64,000 nucleotides of DNA from Straminergon stramineum (Eukaryota > Streptophyta > Bryopsida > Hypnales > Calliergonaceae). The stretch covers positions 11,720,501 to 11,784,500 of the forward strand of contig OY987273.1 of NCBI GenBank assembly GCA_963920665.1, written 5' to 3'. The notes beneath the pieces were generated by a model, which was not told the origin of the DNA, searched no databases, and saw nothing but the letters and a program-made list of their open reading frames with translations. Shown in pieces: positions 10,579 to 21,315 of this stretch. The position numbers and the translations under genes were made by a program. Every line of letters begins with the position of its first letter. Positions within the stretch are counted from its first letter, which is position 1.

Positions 10579-11540
10579 TCTACAACAATTTGTATTGAGA
10601 TCTTGGAAGCAGAAGGTAAAGAGCCTCACACAAATAATTCTCCACATGTCATTGTTGCTTGTGAAAGTGATTGTGACACATCAAAGTGGCATATTGCGAG
10701 GATTAGCCACAAATCGAATGCAAAATGTCATGTTCAACAACAAGGGTCGAATATCAAGTGCTCCGCCAAAATTACAAGGGGAAAGAAAGGAACCTCTACT
10801 CCAACATATCAAGGTAGAAAAGTAGATTATGGTAGTAAGCGAGAAGTGGTGGTTGACTTCTGGTTCTATTGGGATGAGATTGAGTGTTGTGTGAAAAGCT
10901 CAAAACGAAAGTGGATAATTGATTGGCCAAAGGTGCTGGAGGTTTGGCCTATTCTGTCAAGGACAAACCTAAATCGAGAGGAAACTCTACTCTTGCAACA
11001 TGCAAGATTTTGACTCCAATAGTGCCCTACATTGTCGCCACGTCGACTTTTCAACATGTCAAAGATTTTCAATACTGTTTTATTTTACCAACCACCACCA
11101 AAGAATCCAGTTGCATATCCAACAGTTAGGGACAATCGAAGTATTCATAGGTTTGCAAATGCACCAACTACAAAGCAATGGAACAAGTGGGAGAGTGTTG
11201 GAAACATTAGAGGGCAAATTATGGGAGTAACCTTACTCCCCCAACTAGGCATAGGTACAATGGTCTTGCTAGAGTCAAGGATAGATGAGAATAAAAACAT
11301 CTAGCGAATTACAACCGGCATGTTCCCCACGTGTACATGCCCTCACTTTATAAATATGGTTGTTTCTGCTATTGCAGGTCAACAATAGTATGTGAATAGC
11401 AAGCATTTGTACTACTTGTATAGGTACTTCTACAAGATGGATGTCAATGAAGACAAATTCATTCATGCACCTAGTTATAGCTTCAATTAGTTGAAGGTAC
11501 TTCTAGTTCAAGCAGGAATTATTACAATTTCCCAATAGGC
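10579..11540 (+). pseudogene. SWIM zinc-finger-like protein (decayed)
   Basis: One plus-strand frame runs from about 10567 to 11538 with stops at 11011, 11020, 11302, 11386 and 11488. Near the end it has the layout of a SWIM finger (C-x-C-x(n)-C-x-H): FPTCTCPHF at 11326-11352, then VNSKHLYYLYRYF at 11392-11430. The third ligand is Ser (AGC, 11398-11400) where Cys is expected, so the finger is damaged. Upstream blocks (WHIARISHKSNAKCHVQ, WKQWNKWESV-type) are polar and unrecognised. SWIM fingers occur at the C-terminus of MULE transposases and FAR1-related proteins, but no DDE domain is seen. It is probably a fragment of a repeated gene, with its 5' end replaced by the B tail. Confidence 0.55.
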
Positions 11541-12345
11541 ATGGATGCCTTTTTGGGAATACTTCAATCATATTGTATCCATTTACATTTGTTATGATTG
11601 ACATGATTTACAACAGATGGAATTGAAAATGTCTATGCATTTCCTAAGTTTTGGAATATGTCTCATTTGTAAAGTTTTGTGAAGCAAGTTCCTGTAAATG
11701 ACCCTGACTCGTAATCATAATTGAATACTGCACATATAAATATAAAAATGTATTTAATTCCATTTATTCTCTATTTTTACTACCTAATTCTTCTTCATTC
11801 CTTTGTCTCCCTTCTCTTTCTTATTTTTTTCACTATTGTATTTTTCTTGTTGTCGTTGATAATCTTTTTTCTCTTCTTTTTTGTATCATTCACCTTCTTT
11901 TTAATATCCTGTGCACATCTATTTTGATTCTTTTCATTTCTCTTCTAGATCTTCGTCCATTTTGTTTTCTTACCCTACTCATTTATGTCCTTCATTTCCC
12001 ATTTCATCCTCTCTCCTTTTTTTATTCCTTTTCTTCCAATTTTTTTTCACTGCTTTTATTCCTTTAAGTCTTGACTTTCATGGCTTGTTTTTGTCATTTC
12101 TTTGTAGGACATGTTTTGTCTTTTTATAATTCAATTATTTCTATAATTTCCTACAAATTTGCGAAATATGTTTACAAGGGGGATTAAATTACATTCAACC
12201 CAAAATTAATTCTCACAATTTGAAATTATCTTATGCAACACACTTACAAATGAGACTGAGACCTAAACCACAATGATTTCTAGTAGACATCTCACTCTAA
12301 CCCATGAATTGTCTACTCATTCTTCATTTGTCCTCTTATACTAGT
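11541..12345. other. Unassigned AT- and pyrimidine-rich sequence
   Basis: Between about 11760 and 12130 the plus strand is almost pure pyrimidine. It therefore reads as runs of F, L, S and I in several frames, resembling membrane segments. This is compositional and no gene is called. Confidence 0.5.
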
Positions 12346-12597
12346 AAAGTCCATATTTGTTATATTGAGACTTTTTGTAGTCTCATTTTTATCCTTGACT
12401 TGAGGATAAACCTCTTTATCTCTTTACTAGTATTTTCTTATAAATAGGTAACAACACCTTTTCAAATTTCATTATAGGATCATTGTATGAGCATTATTTA
12501 TTTTTGGTTTCAATTCCTATTTTTTTAAATGAATTTTCCAATAACTAGCACTTTGTCTCAAAATCTATGAAAAGTCTCAATATAACGAATATGACCT
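12346..12597 (+). mobile_element. MITE family 1, copy a
   Basis: About 250 bp with terminal inverted repeats of roughly 28 bp, consensus AGGTCATATTCGTTATATTG then AGACTTTTT. Two further copies in the opposite orientation lie at 18256-18508 and 34341-34595. Just inside the left repeat is a dyad TATCCTTGACTTGAGGATA. The length, AT content and lack of coding capacity fit a MITE. The target duplication cannot be decided; TA or a longer one is possible. Confidence 0.8.
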
Positions 12598-13658
12598 TAG
12601 TACATGTTGCAAATACCAATCCATGTGGGATACTTAGAAGACCCGGTTCTTTGTGTTCCTTTGAGTCAATCAAAAAGTTAAAACTAACTATTGCCAAAGT
12701 GCAAGAGTCTCCTATACATGAAGAGGTTAGTACGTTCTCTACTATAGATAATAAATTCATTGTTCAAAGTTTGCACAAAATTTTGAAAGTTTGAATGCAT
12801 AGCCCCAAAAAATCAAGGACAATAAAGTATAAAATTTAATTACAATTCACGGTCATAGGGGACATGGTCATAGGACACAAAACTTTCTATAAATAGTAAG
12901 TTCTCCTCAATTTTGAAAATAAAAAGCAAACAAAAAATTTTGGAGAAAAAATTTCAAACAAAATAGGGTTTAGGGGCTCACCACTCACAAGCTCCACCCT
13001 CACAGCTCACACACTAGAGTCATTGCAATGGGGTGTTTGCTAGCTTGTCCCTTCATCCGTTGCACCAAAACCCCATCCGCCTTCTCAATCTGAATTCTCC
13101 GTCCGCATGTCACTATCCTATCCACTTTTTGTCAATGGCCGTACAATCCAGCAAACGGCGATTTCAGACTGCATGATCTTCTCGTTTGCCTTTGTGCCGT
13201 CCAATGTGGACAAACGCTTCCACCTACCCTAAATTGCCGACCCCATAAATGGCGGCGCAAATGGCTCATTCCTTCACAATCGTTTCCCTTTTGAAGTGGG
13301 TGATCCAATGCCTTCGCAAATCTATGCACCCCTTCCAACTTGGAGCGTGAACGATTGTGTTTTAATATTAAATAACTTTTATTAGTGTTTGGGGGCTGTC
13401 CCAAATTACAAGTGTTTAATTTTGTGTGAGTTCATTTGGTTGTTTTAAAGGACTTCTTCATTGTTCGAGTTTATTACCTTGTCAGGAACTTAAGGTATTT
13501 AGTTTTACAGTTGCCTTGGTTTTCAATAACACCAAGCATAGTTTTTTTCATTCCAATTTTTCATTTATCCTTTTCAACATGTGGAAAGAGTGTTTCCAAA
13601 TTGCATTTGAACTTTGAAACCTTTTTGTTTCATTATTAATTGAGGTTCAGAGGTTACG
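12598..13658. other. Unassigned sequence
   Basis: No recognisable gene. A more GC-rich island (about 12970-13330) gives open frames without motifs. Confidence 0.4.
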
Positions 13659-13859
13659 ATGTCATGTGGAAGTGGTAGAGGAGGTAAGAAGGGGAAATCC
13701 CAAGAAATGAATTGGAAAGATTGGGCAAATGTGACATGTGTAGGGGAGCTTGGATGGGAGGAGGAGCCCAAGAAAATGTGGGATTGTACAACGTGCAAAA
13801 AGTATGTTAAAATGATGCACCTCTCCAAACTATGGTCAAGTGATCACATAGAGGTGTAG
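13659..13859 (+). CDS. Small hypothetical ORF with a CxxC pair (possible exon)
   Basis: An ATG-started frame of 66 codons begins MSCGSGRGGKKGKSQ and contains WKDWANVTCVGELGW and MWDCTTCKKYVKMM. Two cysteines upstream plus a C-x-x-C could form half of a zinc ribbon. It stops just before the 3' end of the convergent pseudogene D1. It may be a real exon cut off by D1 or a chance frame; nothing else supports it. Confidence 0.3.
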   Translation: MSCGSGRGGKKGKSQEMNWKDWANVTCVGELGWEEEPKKMWDCTTCKKYVKMMHLSKLWSSDHIEV

Positions 13860-13879
13860 GTTTATCTTTGGGAAGGAGA

Positions 13880-16190
13880 AATGTCCACATGTAGGAGCAA
13901 ACAAAGGGTGCATCTTCTACATCCTCTTCATGCATTATACCATCCTTTTGCCTAAAATTTGCCTCATCATGGATGATCCTTGAAGCCAGCTAGAATCCAT
14001 CCAGTAATCTCGTATACGGCTCTAGAGATGCATTGAAAGCTGTTCAAACACCTTTCAAATAATCTTTTATGGGGTCATTCTTCCTCCTAAATTCTCCAGA
14101 TTTGTCATCATTTGCCATTCTACTCCACTATACAATGAAACCATTCAAACCTCTTTTGATCTCATCAAGAGAACGCATCTTCTAGGGAACTAGAGATAGT
14201 GGATCACTACTTAGTACTATTGTATGCCCGTCTTCAATCTTCTACCACAAGCAAATTCCGTTGTTGTACTCTAGCAACCATTTCTTGTTTGTACATAGAT
14301 TCTTATATTCCATCAAAGGCCATCCATTGGAATGACAAGGTACGTTTTACAATCTGTAAAGGATTTCATAAGTCTTGAAAGAGTGGAATAGTTATTTGTC
14401 TTCAACTTAGTACTCCATCGACCAAAAAGAGCGTCAATGTCTTCATGAGTGTGCCTAACAATGAGAAAGTTGATATACACTTCGCGAAAAATGCCTTTGT
14501 ACACAAGCATGGAACAAAAAGCAAAAATCCATCTATTCTTATTGTCTCGTGACGCATTATCCTACTACAATATCAATATAGGTGGTAGAGATTGAGTTGG
14601 AATTGATTCTTTTGGAAGAAGAAGGAGGGAGTCTAAGCAAATATCTGACCCTTGTAAAAAATTTTGAGTTAATGTAGAGTGTGTATTCTCCTCCGAAAAT
14701 AACTTATACAAGGAATTCTTCGGGGTTCTTCAACATCACGCAATAGCTTTGCAATGGAACCAATGGTATGATTTGAGTTGGAAAAATATCTAAGCCTTAG
14801 TGTGCATATCGAACATTTCCATGACCATGAGCAATCATACCCGTAATTGCAATGGCATTTTCATGGAGGAATCTATCGCTTTTGTCTTGTAAGAGTAGTG
14901 AGGAGAAGTAATCTTGGAGTGATCCATTTTATCATGGATGATGGTGAGCATCTTCTTAGGATTTGTTTTGGAAATATGCGGATTTCCATAGGACAATTCT
15001 CTATGGGCCATTTGCCCCACAAGGTGGGTATCCAAAACAAGGGACCGTTTCTCTTGTAGTATACAAAAGGGGAGTGCATGTGCTCTTCAATTGCTTGTAA
15101 TTATCACACAAGTCACACCGAACAAAACTATCTCCGTGAGCCTTTGGAGTGAATTCTAAGAAGAAAACATGTCAAATGTTGCTCAAGCCACTAGAAGAAA
15201 TTCATTGCAAATTACATGTTGCATTGGCCTCATTGATTTTTGGTAATTGGTCACTCCAACAAAATTCAAACGACAAAACCATTATAGGGACTTTCTCCCT
15301 TGATGTGAGTGTCCTCGTTTTGTGTGGCATTTTGTCAGCATCAAGAACTATCAATGTTCCAAGCGTTGCTATAGCTTGTATAGTATGTTTCCATAGTTTT
15401 CTGGACCCCAAATTCTCATGCACCTCTACTTGCTTCCTAGCTTTGGCCATATCTTTGTACTTGTAGAAGGTAGCTTTTGAAATCTTGTGAATGGTCTACC
15501 ATGCAATGAGACACACTTCCCTTCCTTTCAAGGTTGTCCACTCCTTTGCCAACAAGATCTTTATGGATCTACCTATACACCTCAAGAAGACATTTCTTCC
15601 GAGTATACACCCCGTCATTTACATGGAGTTGAGAACAAATGGCTTGAATTTGCCCATGCAGAAAGGGCTACAAGAAATTCTTTGGACAACATGTTTTTGT
15701 AGAAACTTCAATGATCACTTATGCAGTGAGAAGGGTCTCTTTTTGGGGAAGGAAGTTAGGCTCCATTCTTTCACAAAAGCTTTCATACAAACAAACCCCA
15801 TTATGAACTCTTTGATTAGTAGCATTCATGGCTATGTTATACATATGCTTCTAGTTATGATCGTACAAACTGACACCATCAAGAAAAACACATTTGATGT
15901 GCCAAGAGTGCATCGACCACATCCATGTATATAGAACTTCTTCCTCGCACAAAAACTCCACAGTATGAACAGAAACTCAATCATTGCCAAGAGACTTTCC
16001 ATCATTGTCCACGACGTGATCAAGATTGATGTTTTGACAAACTGCATTCACGACTTCAACCCCTACTTTGGTACGGAGAGTGATTGGTTTGAAGTTCCAT
16101 TTTCGACAAGGGATCCCTTTGCAAACATAGACATCAGGTGGTAATGTAGGCACCGGATTTGAAAATCTTCAAGTCCATGAATATCCATTC
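13880..16190 (-). pseudogene. DUF7869-like transposase, copy D1 (heavily decayed)
   Basis: Conceptual translation of the minus strand follows copy D2 over its whole length. In order it shows KGIPCRKWNFK (about 16110), ATLGTLIV and DKMPHKTRTLTSREK (15380-15300), INEANATCNLQ (15230), LTIIHDKMDHSK (14960-14920) and HTHEDIDALFGRWS (14453-14411). The D-K-M-D-H and H-T-H-E-D-I-D motifs are those of the DUF7869 family, an RNase-H-like transposase-type domain. Stops are frequent (more than 15) and several shifts are present. The HTHEDIDALF motif, damaged in D2, is intact here. Its 5' flank (16220-16960) carries a set of dyad motifs. Confidence 0.7.
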
Positions 16191-16219
16191 TACGACAAAT
16201 ACATCAACAATGTCAATCA

Positions 16220-16960
16220 ATCAGTGAGAACATTGATTATCGTGTCGACGATAGTATCCAATTGTCAGCATGAGCCACACTTAATTCGAAACAAAAGACT
16301 ATAAATAAAGATACATAATTTGGAACTAATTGTGTGTAAGGATATTATGAATATCTTGAAGTTGATATTGACTCTCATTCTCTCTAAACAATAGAGGATA
16401 AGCATTCAATTTCCTAAATCAATAATCATGAAATTCATGCCATTATTCTCGAATCGAGGATAAGCCAATTAAAGATACATGGCTTAATAATTTTAATTAC
16501 AAAAAAATCCTCATGAATAATTTCCAAAATGACCCTTGATAAAAAAAATTGATTGATAGGGATTTTCAAGGACAATATCCATCGATAAATCACACCGACG
16601 ATCAATAATAGATGACGATAGATAGATTCATTATATTATCCACTCACGAATTGCAAGAATATATTTGATGATTGACATAGATATCCTCAAGTCGATGATT
16701 AGCCCCATATTTACTAAATTACATGTTTATCCTTGAGTGGAGGATAACCCTTCACTTCTCTATGGAAAACGACCCTTCAAGGATCTTCCATTATTCCATT
16801 ATAACAAAAGCATATCATAGTACAGAAAGGTTATTGTCAACTCGAGGATACAATGGATATTATTCATGAATTCAGACCACTCCGACTTATCCTCAAATCG
16901 ACAACATTGGAACCACTTAGTTAGTTGAATGGTTATCGTCGACTTGAGGATATAATCCAT
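16220..16960. repeat. Scattered dyad motifs (TATCCTCAAGTCGACGATA type) 5' of D1
   Basis: At least eight variants of an imperfect palindrome with core TATCNTCNANTYGANGATA occur here, for example near 16232, 16445, 16688, 16730, 16834, 16886 and 16934. Best examples are ATCGTCGACTTGAGGATA (16934) and its relative CAACTCGAGGATA (16838). The same motif recurs near 26240, 26410, 28480, 51580, 53005 and inside the MITE copies. Confidence 0.55.
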
Positions 16961-18255
16961 AACATTCTTTCATATATTCCTCCTTGATTTTTGGCGAAAA
17001 TATTGGAAGACATGTAGTTCACAATATCAAAGATACAAATTACAAACAATCCCATTTAGATAGAGAAACAATGAAGTTCCTACATTTCAGTCATTTGTTG
17101 ATGAAACCATGAATACAAAATGATTGAGACATAAAAGATAGAAAGAATATCAAGTAGTGCCAACTACACAAATCAAAAGTCAAGGCACAACAATACTTAC
17201 TAGCAAGTGTAGTCAATGTACACGCTCCTCTTCTAAAATTCTCCATTGTTTGCAAGAAGTCTATTGCAAACAAACATGGATTGGATTTGCAGAAAAGAAA
17301 TTGGTGAAGCGATGTGTGGGTCATAGAGAAGCAATAAACAATGAGAACAAATTAATGTTGCAACAATGCAGGAAAAACAGAGTTGCGAAGTGAAGGTGCT
17401 GAGGAGAGAATATAGAGCTTCTGACGAGGAAGGGGGGGAAAGAATTGGCAAGGAAATTTGGAAATTAAAATTCCCTCAGAATCTACGATATTTGCCCATA
17501 TTTATAGTCCACTTTCTCTGGCAAGACTTCAATACTCTTGTATGTGCCGTTTTCTATCAACTTTGCGACATAAAAGATGCAGCTCAAGTATAGTGCTAGC
17601 CCAAAAAAGGCTCCACTCATACCAACCTAGAAAAAAACTCCACTAATACCAACCCAAAAAAGGCTCTGCTAACACCAATCCAAAAAAGGCTCCACTAATA
17701 CAAGCCCAATAACTTTTTTGCAAAAATAGTTAGATGCTATTGATACCTTCGCCTTACTTTTAGTTCACGAGACTATTACTTATAGGGGATTTCCAAAAAT
17801 TTGCTTCTTCATTTATGCTTTGCCTAGACCCCATATTTCTAAAAATATCATTTTGTTCTTGATGTCAAGTCCTAAGGGTGTGTGGTGTAGGATTTTTTAG
17901 GGTTTAGGGTTCATGGGTATGAACGATTCCAGATTGTCCATGAGGAAATGTGATATATATTATAGTTTTTCAGGTAATGCAATTTATGTTAAGTTAATTC
18001 TTTCGTTTAGCCGAAGTAGTCTTTAAAAAGTAGCATTTCGGGGGACATTCAATGACTGCATTTTTTTTCCCATAATTCGTGGGTCGTTAAGTATTGGCCT
18101 TTTTGTATATGCAAAAAATCAAGCATTTACAATTATGCTATGCTAAAGAAATTCGTCTATACTTGTATGTAGAAGTAGTACTTCACATATGGAATATGGA
18201 AGATTCAATATGAGTTCAATAATTGAACTTCATTACAATTTTGTGTTCTACAATA
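16961..18255. other. Unassigned sequence with a small tandem repeat and a telomere-like stretch
   Basis: No gene was recognised. It contains the short tandem repeat at 17598-17712 (listed separately). Near 17895 the stretch TTTTTTAGGGTTTAGGGTT is a short run of plant telomere-like units. Confidence 0.4.
17598..17712. repeat. About 30-bp tandem repeat, four units
   Basis: Four degenerate units of 27-31 bp are built on CCAAAAAAGGCTCCACTAAT followed by ACCAAC. They lie head to tail in otherwise unremarkable sequence. Confidence 0.7.
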
Positions 18256-18508
18256 AAGGCCATATTCATTATATTGAGACTTTTTGTAGATTTTGAGACA
18301 GAATGCTAGTTATTGAAAAATTCATTTAAAAAATTAGGAATTGAAACCAAAAATAAATAATGCTGAAATAGTGATCCTATGATGAAATTCTAAAAGTTGG
18401 TGTTGTTACTTATTTATAAAAAAATACCAATAAAGAGATAAAACAGTTAATCCTCAAGTTGAGGATAAAACTGAGATTGCAAAAGGTCTCAATATAATGA
18501 ATATGTCT
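18256..18508 (-). mobile_element. MITE family 1, copy b
   Basis: Same element as 12346-12597 in inverse orientation. The outer repeats read GGCCATATTCATTATATTGA and its complement, and the internal dyad is ATCCTCAAGTTGAGGAT. Similarity is continuous between the two ends, and the copy is nearly the same length as the others. Confidence 0.8.
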
Positions 18509-18674
18509 TTTATACTTAGAAAGGTTTTGTTCACTGAAATGTAAATTCCAATAATTTGTAGTATAGTTGTAATTAAAATCTAATGATATGTATTCTTAAA
18601 ATAATAATTCTATGTAATTCCATAATGGCAATGTATTATGGATTTGAAATTCTACTAGTAGGAGAATTATGGTT

Positions 18675-19863
18675 CACTATAAGAAATCCGCCTTTTTTGT
18701 AGCGTTTTGACAAAATAGGTCATGTTTTTGTCGACATTAGTGCATCACAAATCTTGAGCTTATGGGAGGTAGATTTCTATTGGATGTTAGGAAAGACATA
18801 GGGATGTCAAACCAGAAACAAGTGGATGACGTAGGGGACATGTATATTTTTTTGGACATCAAATAAAATATGGTCCTGTTTATTAGAACATCCCTCCAAA
18901 CAAGAAAGTGCCACATCAACTAGGGGTTCTGAATTCATTGTGGATAAATTTTTGTAAGTTACTATGGGCTAAGATAAAATGTAGACTGGATGTGAAAAAT
19001 ATAAAGGAAGGGCAACCATGTGGCATGTTTTGGAAAAAAAGGAAAGGGATGGATGTATACTATAGATGAAAAGGGAAGTCCTTTATACAAGTAGGGTAAT
19101 ATGAAGTATCACAACCCATATGGGACATGGAAAGCAAATTTTTTGTTCAAAGTAAATTTTTTGAAAAAACATACAAATGTTGGAAATAACATGTGGATTT
19201 CAAAAATAACATCAAGATGTCGAAAATAACATGTAGATGTTGAAAATAATATGTAGTGTTGTTATTCCCCTCTTTGAATTATCCCATATCCTTTGTCATG
19301 GACAGACAATGCATTTCAGTATAACAAGAACCTTTCCATCCTTTATTCTTACAAAATATGTATGAAGTATTTACTTGACTTTGCCATCAAAAATTCTCTT
19401 AATGATAGATGGTCAATTCTTGTTGAATTTGACAATTTTTCTTGTTTATTTTTTTAGGACTTTAATTTAAATGATTATTTTAGAAATTTAAATTAAAATA
19501 TTTTGAAAATAATGGATTTAAAAAAAATAGTATGAAAATTCTCAATTAATATGAAAATGTACCACATCATCACCAAGTTGGATGAAAAAAATCTAACATG
19601 TCACTACTTGCTTGGCACGCGCCCAAGTGGAATCTATGTGGCATACATGTGGAGCATTTTAGAAAGCTTAGAACACCTATTTTTTGCATTCGTTTTCATC
19701 AAACAAGTTGACATTATGATGTATTTTTCCAAATTTGGGACATTTTTAGCGATGTCAATTGCGATGGATTTTAGGTGACATTGTAGTTGACACCCCTTTT
19801 GTTCAAAAAAACGTAATACCAAGACATCTAAAACATCACACAAAACATGGGATTCTTATAGTG
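18675..19863 (+). mobile_element. Non-autonomous CACTA transposon, copy 1
   Basis: The element starts CACTATAAGAAATCC and ends GGGATTCTTATAGTG, a terminal inverted repeat of the CACTA superfamily. It is flanked by a perfect 3-bp duplication, GTT (18672-18674 and 19864-19866), the expected size for this group. The 1189-bp interior has no transposase. A subterminal cluster of 20-22 bp repeats (ATAACATGTAGATGTTGAAA type, 19160-19262) resembles the transposase-binding repeats of CACTA elements. It would depend on a transposase in trans; the DUF4216 fragment at 1690-2430 shows that such genes existed in this genome. Confidence 0.85.
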
Positions 19864-20049
19864 GTTTGCTAAAAAATAATTTTCTCAACAAAAGATTAAT
19901 GATCAAATTAAGCATTTGGTGTAGGCCAAATAATTTCTACCTATATGATGACATTGAATCATGCTCCTAATTACTAAGAGTTTACTTATGAAAAATTAGA
20001 AAATCATGATAAATCCAAAATATATAAAACCCAAAGAGTATTCTTCATT

Positions 20050-21315
20050 GTAACTAGCACAACCCTAAACTTGAGTTTTTTTTGACATCGTAGAAAATAT
20101 AATGGAACATTGACTTTGACATCAAAGTAATCAACTCTGATGTCACCTAAAATTCATTGAAATCGACAAGCCAAAAACATACAAATAAACATCCATTTTG
20201 AGCTTGAATTTTTATAACATCACAAATAATGTGGTCTTCCAATCTCCTCCAAATGTGCCATGTGGATGCCACAAAAGCACCATGTGGGAAATGAGAGTCA
20301 CATGGGGGTGTTTTTTCATCCAACTCGTCTCTAATGTGGCACCTGTTGTGGCATTAGACATAATGGTAGGAAAAGTGACATGGCATGCCTTATTAGCAAA
20401 CTTTTATTTTGTTAAAAAATTTTGGTGCAACTTTCTAGGAGGTCAAACTAGACATTTTGGAAGACATCAATTGGTACATACCCTATTCATAAGGCAAGAT
20501 CAATAAAAAAAGAATAATTTCAAATAAAATATAAAATAAAATAAAATGAAAAAAAATGATTAAAATTACAAAAAAATTACAAAAAAATTACCATCTACCA
20601 TCAAGAGATTTTTTGATGGTAAAATGAACAACTTACTTCTTTGAAAGTTAGTGAGAATGAAGGGTAAAATTGTCCTATTTATATCTATTCTCCATTCATA
20701 GTCAGACAAAAGATATGAGATCATTAGAATATGGAAATTTGATCACTATACATGTCAATATTGTTTTAGACGTCTACATGTTGGTTTAGACATTTGGATG
20801 TTATTTCAAACATCTTGATGTATTTAGAGACATCTTATATGAAATACAATTCTTATTTTCCATATCCCATATGCATTGTTTCACTTCCTACCACCCCACA
20901 TTTATAAAGACTAGCTCTTTTCATCCATGATGCACATCCATCCCTTTTCTTTTTATCACAAAGCATGCCACGTGCCTGCCTTTTCTTTAAAGTTTTCATA
21001 TCTAGTCAAAGTTTTACCATAGACCATAGTAATTTTATTAACTTTCTAGAAGTCAAGATGGAGGTACTTGTTGACGTGGCAATCTATGCTTTTGGGGATG
21101 TCACAAGAAAACATGACCATGTTTTTTCTAACATCACTAAGAACATTGTCTGTCTATAGTGACATCTATTTATTTTCCAACTTAGCCGCTTACATTTTCC
21201 TCAACATCAAACCAAATTCACATTCTTGTAGATGTTTATTGTTGAACGTAAGGTGTTTTAGGGAACCTGTTATGTTTTTTGGAAACAACACCAAAAACAC
21301 AGTTTTCTTATAGTA
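20050..21315 (-). mobile_element. Non-autonomous CACTA transposon, copy 2 (inverted, degenerate ends)
   Basis: The minus strand matches copy 1 along its length: CACGTGGCATGC and AAGGGATGGATGTG in the first third, the subterminal 20-bp repeats (20757-20860), and ATTTTAGGTGACAT near the far end. Its 5' end reads TACTATAAGAAAAC at 21315 (first base changed). The other end near 20050 is decayed, and no target duplication is visible. Confidence 0.65.

Noticed and set aside
11721..12129. Two hydrophobic frames resembling membrane proteins
   Set aside because: The plus strand is a pyrimidine-rich low-complexity tract; F, L and S follow from composition and no motif supports a gene.
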